Positions 24,188-32,043 of a stretch of 42,568 nt of DNA are shown here, piece by piece. This DNA is from Acidobacteriaceae bacterium (GTDB taxonomy: Bacteria; Acidobacteriota; Terriglobia; Terriglobales; Acidobacteriaceae). Location of the stretch: positions 1-42,568 of the forward strand of contig JANXPR010000126.1 of the NCBI GenBank assembly GCA_025357215.1. The letters are read 5' to 3'. Position 1 is the first letter of the stretch. The number at the start of each line of letters is the position of its first letter. Made by a program: the position numbers and the translations under genes. The notes under the pieces were generated by a model. The model saw only the letters and a list, made by a program, of their open reading frames with translations. It was not told the DNA's origin and did no database searches.

Positions 24188-25516
24188 ATGACATGGCCCA
24201 CCACATTCGGCGCGATCGCTGGCGGCAATCAGCCGTTGTCGCTGTTCGATACCATGTTCCAGCAAGTGGCGGCGATCAGCACGATCCCATCGAGCGCGGT
24301 CGGCACTAACGCTATTTCGCTGACGCCTCTCGTGAATTGCCCGACGCTTTCCGCGTACAATGAGCTTTGCTCTTTTCGGTTTCGCGCGGTCGGCGCCTCC
24401 ACCGGGTTGGTCACAGCGCAATTCAATGGCCTCGGGCTCCTCCCGGTCTATCACGCGGACGGCGTGACGCAGGCGACCACTGGCGACATTCTGAACATCA
24501 GCGAATATGTCCTGACATTTAGTCAGGCGCTCAATGCCGGTGCCGGGGGTTTCTTCCTCGAGTCGCCGGGGTTGGCTCCTGCCAGCGCATCGGTGGTTGC
24601 AGCCATCGCCACGCCGGGCGGGAGGCTTACGTTTCAGAGCGCCGTCCCGGTGATGTCGGCCAACCAGCTTAACCAGCAAACGCTGTTTTACGCGCCGTAT
24701 TCAGGACCATTCATTGCGCTCTACAACGGCACCACGATTCAGTCTTACCAGTTCACGGCAAACAACGCTGATCAGGTAGGATTATCGATCGCGATGGCGG
24801 GCAGCGTCAACTGGCCCTCCGGCACCATGTTCGACGTGTTCGTGACCTTGGTGGCAGGCGTCGTCACGCTTTGCTCGCTGGCCTGGACCAACACGACCAC
24901 GCGCGCGACCGGGCTCGCGATCTTCGGCGGCTTCCTGACCAACACTTCAATCATGACGGCGCGAACCACCGCCGGGACGATCGCGGTTGCGGCCAATCAA
25001 GGAACATGGGTCGGATCGTTCTTCGCTTCTGCAAATGGTACGTCGCAGTGGCAATTCGGCGGCTCGGCCAGTGGCGGAACGGCTGGATTGTTCTACCTCT
25101 ACAACTACTACAATCAAGTGCTGGTTAACTCTGTTATCACCGATAGCGGGGCGACCTATAATTACACCAGCGCGAGCGTGAGGCAGGCAAGAGCCAGCAC
25201 CGGAAACGGCTTTACTTACGTCCAAGGATCATCGGAAAGGGCGGCACTATTTGATTATGTAACCAGCATGGGATTCGGTGTAGCTACAAGCATTGCTAAC
25301 CTCGGTATCGCAATCAACTCAACCACCGTATTCAACGCGGTTAGCTCCATAGTTGACAACTCAGCCACAAGCAATAATTGGTCAACAACAACTCATTATG
25401 GGGCAGCGTCAACAGGATTAACCACCGCCAACGCCCTGGAGCAGACCCAGGTTGGAGGAACCCAGAACTTAAACTTTAATTCAAACAACAAATTCATAGG
25501 TCATATATGGCTGTGA
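24188..25516 (+). CDS. Tail fibre / spike candidate
   Basis: 442 residues. Long stretches of Ser, Thr, Asn, Gly and Ala with alternating hydrophobics (NWPSGTMFDVFVTLVAGVVT) suit a beta-structured receptor-binding protein. The last 100 residues are Asn/Thr/Ser-rich (NNWSTTTHYGAASTGLTTAN) and encoded by markedly more AT-rich DNA than the 5' part, pointing to an exchanged tip domain. The stop overlaps the next gene by ten bases. Confidence 0.65.
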   Translation: MTWPTTFGAIAGGNQPLSLFDTMFQQVAAISTIPSSAVGTNAISLTPLVNCPTLSAYNELCSFRFRAVGASTGLVTAQFNGLGLLPVYHADGVTQATTGDILNISEYVLTFSQALNAGAGGFFLESPGLAPASASVVAAIATPGGRLTFQSAVPVMSANQLNQQTLFYAPYSGPFIALYNGTTIQSYQFTANNADQVGLSIAMAGSVNWPSGTMFDVFVTLVAGVVTLCSLAWTNTTTRATGLAIFGGFLTNTSIMTARTTAGTIAVAANQGTWVGSFFASANGTSQWQFGGSASGGTAGLFYLYNYYNQVLVNSVITDSGATYNYTSASVRQARASTGNGFTYVQGSSERAALFDYVTSMGFGVATSIANLGIAINSTTVFNAVSSIVDNSATSNNWSTTTHYGAASTGLTTANALEQTQVGGTQNLNFNSNNKFIGHIWL

Positions 25517-25932
25517 TCAGCAATCTGGCTGCTTACGCGGCCGTGATCTCTGCCGTCTGCCCGATCGATGGGGTGGACGGAGCCGGGGTGATTTTCTTTG
25601 CCGTAAGCGCAACGCCGGCGCAGATACAAGCCGCCAATGCGGCGGCCGCGGCCTACATTGACGTACCTCCGCAGATCGTATCGATCCAGGTCATCCTTGG
25701 TAATCTCACTGACCAGGAATACACGGCCCTGATGCAGGCCGCGACGGCGCAGATCGCAACAAAGCCCGGCTTGCACCGGGCTATGTTTTCGCAGCGACAC
25801 ATCGACCTATCAAAGCCGGCAGTGCAGACCTTGATCCAGGCCATCATTACCGCCGGAATTCTTACCGCCCAGAGGGCGCAGGTGGTGTTTGTTGCTCCGC
25901 CGATTCCAATCCCGCCGCCGGTTGCTTCTTAG
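25507..25932 (+). CDS. Hypothetical protein at end of the tail cluster
   Basis: 141 residues; ATG 25507 overlaps the fibre gene. Helical and Ala-rich (TPAQIQAANAAAAAYIDVPP) with a Pro-rich end. Being the last gene of the rightward late cluster, directly after the fibre, it may be a fibre chaperone or accessory; no family recognised. Its stop overlaps the stop of the convergent gene by four bases. Confidence 0.65.
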   Translation: MAVISNLAAYAAVISAVCPIDGVDGAGVIFFAVSATPAQIQAANAAAAAYIDVPPQIVSIQVILGNLTDQEYTALMQAATAQIATKPGLHRAMFSQRHIDLSKPAVQTLIQAIITAGILTAQRAQVVFVAPPIPIPPPVAS

Positions 25933-26192
25933 CTTTGCAGTTTCCTGACCGGCTCCGTGGACGTAAACTCCCCGCACCCGGCAGACGCTTCGACCAACGG
26001 AAAATACGCATGGACGATCGGTTGCATTTGCGCTCCCGGCTTCGTCGGATCAACAATTGACGACGCCGGCTGCACCCCAACTATAAACGGCGTGGGCGGA
26101 AACCTAATGCACGCCCCAACCGTGCCGACGCCTTGGGGGGTGTGAAAATACCGACACCCACCGCACTGGTTCACCCCGATTGCGTCTTTCAA
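25929..26192 (-). CDS. Small Cys-containing phage protein
   Basis: 87 residues ([20 protein letters not shown]). Cysteines at [15 protein letters not shown] and AGCGEF form a four-Cys pattern that may bind metal. Last gene of the leftward recombination operon, with a four-base overlap to the annealase gene. Function unknown. Confidence 0.75.
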   Translation of the reverse strand: MKDAIGVNQCGGCRYFHTPQGVGTVGACIRFPPTPFIVGVQPASSIVDPTKPGAQMQPIVHAYFPLVEASAGCGEFTSTEPVRKLQS

Positions 26193-27217
26193 GCTGTCTC
26201 TCCCGATTCCTGGTCGAATTCCAGCGGAGCGCCGCCGCCGTCGCGCGGATTCGCAGCCTCCGCCTCGGCCTGCTCCTGGGCAGATCGATCGGCTTGCTCC
26301 ATACGGCCGCGGAGATCATCGCTTAAGCCCTGGATGATCACCCGCTCGCGCTTGTCACGGGCCTTCCAGAATATTTTGAAAATCTCCGTGCCTCGATCAG
26401 CCGCGGCGCGCGCCAGTATCTCGAGTTGCTGGATCTGCGCGATGGTCAGCCTCTCACCCTCCGGCGAGGGGGTTGATTGCTGGGCGGGCGGCGCGGTCGT
26501 AGCCGCAGGTTGGGCACCACCCGACGCTGGCGAGCCCGCGGCCGCAGGCTTCGCAGACGCGTTGGGCTTCATCGCGTCCGCGCCGGCCTTCGGGTTGTTC
26601 TTAGCCTCATCCACCAGATCCTCGCCGCCCTGATCCATTTCGTCGGACGTGTAGAGCCCGGCGAGCTCCTGGGGGAACGCGCGGCGCAGTGCGAGCGACT
26701 CGGCACACTTGCCAAGCATTAGATCTCCGTATTTGGCCCACATAGCGGTGTAGCCGCCGGCTTTCTTAACCTGGGCGTAGGACTTCCAGCGAGCAACAGA
26801 CCACAGCGGCTCGGTGAAACCGATACGCAGCACGCCAACCTTGGCGGCCATCGGCGGCTCATCCTTAAGCCACGCATCGCACCACACCCCATCAGGACCG
26901 CACCAAAACGGACCTACCTGACCGGCATAGTGGCTTGTGCGCTCCGCGATCAGGCGGAAGCCATCGATGGACGTCTGCACGCCCATCACCTCTTTCTGCA
27001 GGTTCCCGTCCCAGCGCTTGATGGCGTAAATCTGCCGCGCGAACGGATCGAGCCCCGTTCTCCTGCATTGGTGCATGAATAATTCAAGCTCATCGTCAGT
27101 CGCGCCCTTGCAGATCGTACGCTTGATCAGCGCCACCTGCTCGGGATTGAAGGTCACGGTCGGGGCCTGCATCGGCGGCGGCGCCGCGTGGGCCTTGGTT
27201 AGCTCGGTTCCGGTCAT
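26189..27217 (-). CDS. bet: Phage recombination annealase, Bet/RecT family
   Basis: 342 residues. Residues about 20-200 match the Bet (Red-beta) family: [20 protein letters not shown], the [19 protein letters not shown] block, [20 protein letters not shown], and the [20 protein letters not shown] to [20 protein letters not shown] region. The protein promotes single-strand annealing on recessed DNA made by a partner exonuclease. A Pro/Ala linker leads to an extra C-terminal helical region ([20 protein letters not shown]) absent from the minimal family, perhaps for SSB or partner binding. The exonuclease is encoded upstream in the same operon, giving a complete two-component recombination pair. 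Confidence 0.93.
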   Translation of the reverse strand: MTGTELTKAHAAPPPMQAPTVTFNPEQVALIKRTICKGATDDELELFMHQCRRTGLDPFARQIYAIKRWDGNLQKEVMGVQTSIDGFRLIAERTSHYAGQVGPFWCGPDGVWCDAWLKDEPPMAAKVGVLRIGFTEPLWSVARWKSYAQVKKAGGYTAMWAKYGDLMLGKCAESLALRRAFPQELAGLYTSDEMDQGGEDLVDEAKNNPKAGADAMKPNASAKPAAAGSPASGGAQPAATTAPPAQQSTPSPEGERLTIAQIQQLEILARAAADRGTEIFKIFWKARDKRERVIIQGLSDDLRGRMEQADRSAQEQAEAEAANPRDGGGAPLEFDQESGETA

Positions 27218-27220
27218 AAT

Positions 27221-27430
27221 TCACTCCACGTCGTTGGTTGCAAAAGTCACTACATCGATCCGCTTGCCAAGGCTTGCTGCCGCGATCTCGATTTTGATTG
27301 TGTCTATAAAGCCTCTCGCCAAGAGCAGGCGAGCCCTCGCCGTCGTGTTACTGATCGTCCCAGCCTGCATTTCGTCAAGGGTTTTTTGAAAGAAAGCACG
27401 AAGATCGCAGGTGTTTTTCATTATCGACAT
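27221..27430 (-). CDS. Small protein between exonuclease and annealase
   Basis: 69 residues from the ATG whose first base is 27430, preceded by GAGAGGG on the minus strand. The text (CDLRAFFQKTLDEMQAGTIS to FIDTIKIEIAAASLGKRIDV) is a compact helical protein of a type common in phage recombination operons. The frame stays open upstream to 27628 (beginning VCWRADFLG) and could encode 66 further residues, but I favour the inner start because of its ribosome site. Function unknown. Confidence 0.7.
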   Translation of the reverse strand: MSIMKNTCDLRAFFQKTLDEMQAGTISNTTARARLLLARGFIDTIKIEIAAASLGKRIDVVTFATNDVE

Positions 27431-27627
27431 TGATGTGTACCCTCTCGTTCTGATGTAGAAAGCGAATTCCAAAGCGCGGCGACTTAGCTGCACGTACAGC
27501 CATTGCAGCAAATAATCATTTTTGATTTTAGCGGACATCCAGGCCCCGGAGGGTTCTCGGCTATGCTCAAGTAGCCTTACAAATCTAGCGTATCGCTTTG
27601 CCCCAAGAAAATCCGCGCGCCAGCACA

Positions 27628-28533
27628 CTACTCATCCTTTCTCAGTGACAAGCGACCGGCCCGGTCGCGGGTGATCCGCACGCCATGCCCGAAGCACTTT
27701 AAGTCCTCGGGTTGCACCATTGCCTTGAGGGCCTTTTGGGCATCGTCGCAGCGATCAGAGGCGTCTTTCGTGGTCAACCACTCGATCGCTTGGTGCGCCC
27801 AATGATTGTTGGTGTTCATGTCGCGCACGGTCTTGGGGATGATCGGCGGGCCGATCGGGGCGATCTCCACCGGCAGCATCCGCATATCGACGCACATCAT
27901 AAAGTGCTCTGCTCGCTCAAACATCAGCTTGGTGTACGGCTCATTGCACGGCACATACTCGACTATCGGCTCGTTGGCCCCCATGATCACCGAGAGCGCG
28001 CATTGAGTGGCCCGGGTGCAATCCATCTGCCATTGCATCTGCGGCTGGTAGCGATCGATGATCGTTTCCATTGGCTCGCGGCCGCCGACGTGCTTGCACT
28101 CCACCGGGCAATTCAGGTTCGGATCCCAGCCGTCCAGCGTGGCAGCGGCCCACTCCAGGCCAGGGTGCCGGTACACCTCGCCGCGCGACTCAAGGACGAC
28201 GTTGTTCTTGCGTTCGTACCAATCGAGGTTGAGCTTTTCGGTCCACGACCCAAGCTGCACCGGCCACACGTGATCCAGGTTTTCCTCCTGCTCCTCCCCG
28301 ATGAATTCCCGGTAAAGACGCAACACGCCGGCCGGATCGCCCTTCATGAGTACTGCGACTCGAGAAGCCGTGAGCTTGCCGGCGCGCTTTGCTTGCTGCT
28401 CTGCGGTGAGGCTCATTTGGTGTCCTTCGGTTCTGGTTTCGGTCGGTGGGTGGACGGCGGCGCTCAGCCCGCCGCCGTCCTTCTGCACGATCTGCAGCAA
28501 CGTCATGGGCACATGAGGCATTAGTTTTGTCAC
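27628..28533 (-). CDS. YqaJ-family (lambda exonuclease-like) recombination nuclease
   Basis: 301 residues from GTG 28533, which has AGGAG seven bases upstream; a second good start is ATG 28416 (AAGGA upstream), which gives 262 residues and begins closer to the conserved domain. In the long numbering the PD-(D/E)XK residues are E99 (LGSWTEKL), D134 (ATLDGWDP) and E145-x-K147 (CPVECKHVGG). The family degrades one strand of duplex DNA 5' to 3', supplying substrate to Bet, which is encoded downstream in the same operon. About 40 residues before the domain are unexplained. Confidence 0.92.
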   Translation of the reverse strand: MTKLMPHVPMTLLQIVQKDGGGLSAAVHPPTETRTEGHQMSLTAEQQAKRAGKLTASRVAVLMKGDPAGVLRLYREFIGEEQEENLDHVWPVQLGSWTEKLNLDWYERKNNVVLESRGEVYRHPGLEWAAATLDGWDPNLNCPVECKHVGGREPMETIIDRYQPQMQWQMDCTRATQCALSVIMGANEPIVEYVPCNEPYTKLMFERAEHFMMCVDMRMLPVEIAPIGPPIIPKTVRDMNTNNHWAHQAIEWLTTKDASDRCDDAQKALKAMVQPEDLKCFGHGVRITRDRAGRLSLRKDE

Positions 28534-28543
28534 CGGGGAGCTC

Positions 28544-28771
28544 CTATGCGGCTGATCTCCGCCGCACGCGGCGGCTTAGGTTTTTCATGATATGCTTGAC
28601 GTGCGCCAGGGTTGGTCCGTAAGCTGGCGGCCCGAATTGTTCCCAGGCAATGATGGTCGTGCGGGTCACATGGAAGTGCTTTGAAAACTCCAGCTGCGTC
28701 TCGCCCAACGCTGCACGAAGATCACTGATCTTACGCGCCATCGGATCGTATTTCCGTTTCGGTTTTACCAC
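28544..28771 (-). CDS. XRE/Cro-type helix-turn-helix regulator
   Basis: 75 residues from GTG 28771 (GGAG upstream), or 65 from the in-frame ATG 28741. ISDLRAALGETQLEFSKHFH then VTRTTIIAWEQFGPP is a canonical XRE helix-turn-helix with recognition helix about VTRTTIIAWEQ. First gene of the leftward recombination operon and divergent from the GcrA-like gene. It is the natural candidate to bind the TGTCA-N5-TGACA sites, one of which sits in the shared promoter region. Confidence 0.88.
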   Translation of the reverse strand: MVKPKRKYDPMARKISDLRAALGETQLEFSKHFHVTRTTIIAWEQFGPPAYGPTLAHVKHIMKNLSRRVRRRSAA

Positions 28772-28810
28772 GTGTCGATGCTCCGGTGCGCCCCGTAGTT
28801 TCCGCTTCGC

Positions 28811-28855
28811 TTGACAGTCCTATGTGGTTCTGATTTGAATGTCAATCGCTGACAT
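28811..28855. promoter_or_regulatory. Divergent promoter region with operator
   Basis: TTGACA (28811-28816) and TTGAAT (28835-28840), 18 bases apart, make a good rightward promoter for the GcrA-like gene. On the minus strand TTGACA (28845-28840) with TAGGAC 17 bases on may drive the XRE operon, so the promoters face each other. The 17-bp dyad ATGTCA-ATCGC-TGACAT (28839-28855) covers the rightward -10/start area. Computed by eye, no scoring. Confidence 0.6.
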
Positions 28856-28870
28856 GGCGGGGGCCTGCCT

Positions 28871-29914
28871 TTGAAAACTTATACGCTGTACGTCGATCAG
28901 ACCGGGGCGCGTATCCCCCTCAAGCGCATTATCTGTGATCTCGTTGGCCACGCCCCGGAGGGCTTGTGCGCCACTGAAATTATCGATCGCCTCTATGGTG
29001 GCTGTGAGCATGGTGGCCCAGACGACGCGCGCAATTGCGTTCAACAATCGATCTACTGGATGAACCGTGACCTTGCAGCGGTTGATCAAGTGATTCGTCA
29101 ACGGAGCGACCGCGCGCAAAATGAGCCATATAATCTTCGTCGCATTTCCACCGGCAACATTTGGTTGCTGGTCGGGGCGCCGATTAAGTATTTCTCTTTG
29201 AGTGCAGCGACCTCGAATCCGGATTTCGCGATCGGGTTTAGGTGCGCGTTGTGTGGCCGCCGCGGTGAGGCGGGCGATCTTTGTGCGCCGGTAATCGAGA
29301 AGCGGGCCAACAAAAAGGGGGGGGTATCCATGATAACTTGGACAGACAAGGCGATCAGGACTCTAAAAGAACAGGTAGTCAAGGGTGCGATGGCGCGCGA
29401 TGTAGCGGTGATGATCGGCATCTCGCGCAATGCCATCATCGGCAAGGCGAGTCGGCTAGGGCTGCGGTGGGCTCTATCTGACCGGGTATTTCTTTCGGCC
29501 GAGGAGCAGATCGAGCAGCGCAACAAGCAGCGACGTGAGTCGCGCGCCCGCGCCGGCGTCAAATCGCGCGGTCCTCGACGGTCCTACGGCAAGCGCCAGC
29601 CCGGCGCCAGCCCGGCTGCGGCCATGGTGCGCGCGCCGCCGCCGGTGCCGCCCCTCATGAAGCAGATCACGTTCATGGAGCTCGAGGCGGGCTCCTGCAG
29701 ATTCCCGGTTGGGGTCTCGGCGGTGCTTTATTGCGGAGTGACGGCCGATGACGGTCACCCTTATTGCGGCTGGCACCGGCGGATCGCCACCGGCCGATCG
29801 CAGCCGCGGGACCCGCTTGCCATCAGCCAGCGCACGCGTGTCAAGCGCCAGGAAATGATCCGGCTTGTCCGTGATAGCTTGAAAGAGGGCGGCGGTGCCC
29901 ACACCCATCGCTGA
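28871..29914 (+). CDS. GcrA-family regulator with N-terminal extension
   Basis: 347 residues from TTG 28871. Residues from about 154 (ATG 29330, MITWTDKAIRTLKEQVV) match GcrA: a WTD helix-turn-helix (MARDVAVMIGISRNAIIGKA), a basic linker and the C-terminal sigma-binding part (LEAGSCRFPVG, CGWHRRIA). GcrA is an alphaproteobacterial cell-cycle transcription factor that works with sigma-70 at methylated GANTC sites. The first 153 residues are a separate domain, possibly winged-helix (LKRIICDLVGHAPEGLCATE), with a CALCGRRG Cys pair. At the joint are five A and eight G (29312-29324), five bases before the internal ATG, so the G-run is also a ribosome site; the GcrA part may be made alone. Confidence 0.8.
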   Translation: MKTYTLYVDQTGARIPLKRIICDLVGHAPEGLCATEIIDRLYGGCEHGGPDDARNCVQQSIYWMNRDLAAVDQVIRQRSDRAQNEPYNLRRISTGNIWLLVGAPIKYFSLSAATSNPDFAIGFRCALCGRRGEAGDLCAPVIEKRANKKGGVSMITWTDKAIRTLKEQVVKGAMARDVAVMIGISRNAIIGKASRLGLRWALSDRVFLSAEEQIEQRNKQRRESRARAGVKSRGPRRSYGKRQPGASPAAAMVRAPPPVPPLMKQITFMELEAGSCRFPVGVSAVLYCGVTADDGHPYCGWHRRIATGRSQPRDPLAISQRTRVKRQEMIRLVRDSLKEGGGAHTHR

Positions 29915-30449
29915 CATGGTGCAGCAGATGCTTTCCGCCGGCGTGCCTCACGAATTGATCGTGCTGGCGGTGCGCACGGCGGAGCGGTCGGCGCAGCCGA
30001 TCGACGAAACCGCCGAAAACCGCCGGGCTTGGGACCGGGAGCGCAAGCGGGAGAGTCGTCGTGTCCACCCGATTCCACCCGATGTCCACCCGACAGAGAC
30101 GGTTACGACTATCTCGGACAGAGCGGAGCAGGAGCGGCAGCTGTTCATGCGGGGCCGGCAGCTGTGCGGCGCTAGCGCCGGCGGCATGATCGCCAACCTG
30201 CTCCGGTCCCGGGGTGGCGACGTCGCGCTCGCCCGGGCCGTGATCGAGCTCGCTGCCACGAAACACAGCCCGCGCGAATACATCGCGGCCGCCACCAAAG
30301 GAGCCCCAAATGGCAGAGCACTCCCAAGCCCTCATACCCAGGAAGGCCGACGCGCTAGGACCAGCGAAGCCCTCGGGAAACTCAGGGAAGCCGCAAGCAG
30401 CCCAGATGATCGACCGCCTCTTGAGCGGCTATGGGGGGATGATTCGTGA
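29895..30449 (+). CDS. Hypothetical early protein
   Basis: 184 residues from GTG 29895, overlapping the GcrA-like gene by 20 bases. Begins MPTPIADMVQQMLSAGVPHE with an Arg/Glu-rich helix (RRAWDRERKRESRR). The last 46 codons overlap the next gene in another frame. Place and composition suggest a replication or transcription accessory; no domain recognised. Confidence 0.65.
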   Translation: MPTPIADMVQQMLSAGVPHELIVLAVRTAERSAQPIDETAENRRAWDRERKRESRRVHPIPPDVHPTETVTTISDRAEQERQLFMRGRQLCGASAGGMIANLLRSRGGDVALARAVIELAATKHSPREYIAAATKGAPNGRALPSPHTQEGRRARTSEALGKLREAASSPDDRPPLERLWGDDS

Positions 30450-30912
30450 TCTCCCGGATCCGGAGGGCTACATCGCCAACCTGATGACGATCGTGTGCGG
30501 GTTCGCCCTGGAGGACGCCCAAGCCGGGTGCGAGCACTGTGCCACGCACTGCCAGTTCCCCCCGACCCGGTTTGAGCTCCACAAGGCATGTGAGGCGAGC
30601 CGCTCGCGGCGCATGACCACGGCGGCGCGCGCCCGGCGGGTTGAGGCCCAGCTGGATGACCGGGACCGCCTCGAGGCGCCGCGGCCGCCGGTGCAGAGCG
30701 TCGAGGAGGTGCGCGCCGAAATGCGCGGCAGGGGGCTGCGCATGCTCACCGGCCGGCCCGGCGATCGACCGCACCGAGAGACGCCCTTGAGCGTCCAGAT
30801 CAAGCTGGGGCTCTCTCAAGAGGAATGGGACGCCATTCCGGCCGCCCGGCCGGCCGGCGAGTGGGACCGGCTGCAAACGAAGCACCGCAAGGTGGAGCGG
30901 GGGACCACATGA
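30310..30912 (+). CDS. Hypothetical early protein, possible replication accessory
   Basis: 200 residues. ATG 30310 has a very good AAAGGAG six bases upstream, so the 140-base overlap with the preceding gene seems real. The core (MIDRLLSGYGGMIRDLPDPE, GYIANLMTIVCGFALEDAQA) is helical with a CEHCATHC cluster that may bind metal; the C-terminal part is basic. No family recognised. Coupled to the next gene by ATGA. Confidence 0.65.
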   Translation: MAEHSQALIPRKADALGPAKPSGNSGKPQAAQMIDRLLSGYGGMIRDLPDPEGYIANLMTIVCGFALEDAQAGCEHCATHCQFPPTRFELHKACEASRSRRMTTAARARRVEAQLDDRDRLEAPRPPVQSVEEVRAEMRGRGLRMLTGRPGDRPHRETPLSVQIKLGLSQEEWDAIPAARPAGEWDRLQTKHRKVERGTT

Positions 30913-31298
30913 AGCTGACCCCACACGGCACCCCGCACGCCGGCGGCGGGAACCTCGGCACGCTGCAGCTATTCTCCGTCGAGGACGTGCTGAACCATCC
31001 GGCCGCGGTTGCCGGGTATCATCACCGGCTGGCCGGCGAGGATTTCCACCCGATGTACGAGACGTGCAATCCCGGAGAGCAGAAATGCTACGAGCTCGGC
31101 CGCGCGATGGCGGTAATCTTCGGCCCAGGCGCTTATTATGCGTGCATCAACAAGGAATTGGCGGTGACCGCCCAGGCGCTTTCCCGAATGTGTAGAGCGA
31201 CGGCAGTAGGCGATGCCCATCCGACGTTGCTTGCAGAGCAGCGATCAGATCCCGCGCGCTATGCAGCGAAATCAGCGCTCCCAGCAAGAGATCGATAG
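30909..31298 (+). CDS. Hypothetical early protein, convergent end
   Basis: 129 residues from ATG 30909 (ATGA overlap). The first 95 residues (HPMYETCNPGEQKCYELGRA, FGPGAYYACINKEL) look like a real small domain. The last 30 residues are less convincing and lie antisense to the end of the HTH gene on the other strand (152-base overlap), so the C-terminus may have been extended by loss of an earlier stop. Confidence 0.6.
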   Translation: MKLTPHGTPHAGGGNLGTLQLFSVEDVLNHPAAVAGYHHRLAGEDFHPMYETCNPGEQKCYELGRAMAVIFGPGAYYACINKELAVTAQALSRMCRATAVGDAHPTLLAEQRSDPARYAAKSALPARDR

Positions 31299-31632
31299 GG
31301 TCAGGAATCGAGGTTCTGCCGCTGGCGTAGTATTGCGCCTGCCGGACGCTCACCCCGAGAAGCGCCGAAGCGTCCTTGGTGGACCGGGCTCCCAGCCCGA
31401 TGATCGCCGTGCGGTACTGCTCGGTGGTCATCTTGCTGGGGATAGGCCGCTCATGCCGCTGCGGCGGGCCGTCGTCGGGCGGCTCATCATCAGGTGGCTC
31501 TGTCAACGGAAAAATAGGTAGGGGGGTTGTTTCCGTTTCACGTGAAACGTCGTCGCCTACCTCCTGATCCGGCGTCAGAGGGTACTGTTGGGGGCGAATC
31601 AGGTCCGAATCAGGAACTTGGTCGGTTTCCAT
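31147..31632 (-). CDS. HTH protein encoding a parS-like site
   Basis: 161 residues, start ATG 31632 with AAAGGAAA upstream on the minus strand. N-terminal half is acidic and Pro-rich; residues about 68-120 form a helix-turn-helix (YRTAIIGLGARSTKDASALL, then GVSVRQAQYYASGRTSIPDP). Codons for VSRET coincide with the palindrome at 31534-31549. Last gene of the long leftward operon; likely a regulator. Confidence 0.75.
   Translation of the reverse strand: METDQVPDSDLIRPQQYPLTPDQEVGDDVSRETETTPLPIFPLTEPPDDEPPDDGPPQRHERPIPSKMTTEQYRTAIIGLGARSTKDASALLGVSVRQAQYYASGRTSIPDPIDLLLGALISLHSARDLIAALQATSDGHRLLPSLYTFGKAPGRSPPIPC
31534..31549. promoter_or_regulatory. parS-like palindrome
   Basis: CGTTTCACGTGAAACG is a perfect 16-bp palindrome whose inner 14 bases equal the core of the bacterial chromosomal parS site (consensus TGTTTCACGTGAAACA), the loading site of ParB. 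Only the outermost pair differs. No parA or parB gene is present in the window. ParB recruitment is inference. Confidence 0.7.
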
Positions 31633-31675
31633 GGGCGATTTCCTTTGATGTAACCAGTAACGTCAAAGCCGCGGG

Positions 31676-31713
31676 GCGGCACATTCGGTCAGATTTTTGC
31701 AGTAATGTGCCGC
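31676..31713. promoter_or_regulatory. Inverted repeat upstream of the HTH gene
   Basis: Perfect 10-base arms GCGGCACATT (31676-31685) and AATGTGCCGC (31704-31713) around an 18-base AT-richer spacer, 44 bases upstream of the start of the leftward HTH gene. It may be an operator, possibly autoregulatory, or an intergenic hairpin. Confidence 0.5.
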
Positions 31714-31721
31714 TTACGTCA

Positions 31722-31985
31722 TCACGAGTAGCAATGGGGCTGCGGGCATGGGGACTTGGGGCGCCAGATCGGCAGGATCCGCACCGGACCCAAAGCGGGT
31801 CCCGGAAACTCCCCGGGGGTATTAGTGAACGTTCGGGGTTCCGGAAACACCCCGTAGGTCTTAGAGAACGTCCCGAATCCATCCCAAGGGGCCGGGTCGG
31901 CGTAGTACCAGAAAAAGTCGCGGCGGGCCGCGGGCGCCGCGGGCCGCGGTGACGGCGAGCACCGCCAGCACGGCGGCAAGCGCAC
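31722..31985 (-). CDS. Possible C-terminal part of a frameshifted small protein
   Basis: Open frame with text RRDFFWYYADPAPWDGFGTF, aromatic-rich and protein-like, but with no good start (GTG 31985, no ribosome site). The frame at 31861-32043 just upstream has a start and membrane helix but degenerates where this one becomes convincing, in a GC-repeat stretch near 31930-31950. The pair may be one gene joined by a frameshift. Confidence 0.35.
   Translation of the reverse strand: MRLPPCWRCSPSPRPAAPAARRDFFWYYADPAPWDGFGTFSKTYGVFPEPRTFTNTPGEFPGPALGPVRILPIWRPKSPCPQPHCYS
31803..31874. repeat. Two imperfect 39-base direct repeats
   Basis: Copies begin CCGGAAAC at 31803 and 31842 and share about three quarters of their bases over 33 positions (for example GTGAACGTTC against GAGAACGTCC). 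A minimal tandem duplication in or near a doubtful reading frame. Confidence 0.6.
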
Positions 31986-32043
31986 CGCCCGCCGGCCGAA
32001 GCCAGCGGGCGCGCGAGGGGCGGCGGCTCACTATGGCCACCAT
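31861..32043 (-). CDS. Small membrane protein, possibly frameshifted
   Basis: About 60 residues from ATG 32043, inside the end of the preceding gene. A basic N-terminus (SRRPSRARWLRPAG) precedes one hydrophobic segment (GGALAAVLAVLAVTAA), like a signal anchor. Downstream of it the sequence becomes Arg/Pro-rich in this frame. Confidence 0.4.
   Translation of the reverse strand: MVAIVSRRPSRARWLRPAGGALAAVLAVLAVTAARGARGPPRLFLVLRRPGPLGWIRDVL

Noticed and set aside
31527-31952. Plus-strand frame beginning MFPFHVKRRR over the parS-like site
   Set aside because: Start text is created by the palindrome itself; the rest is Arg/Pro-rich without ribosome site and lies antisense to the leftward operon.
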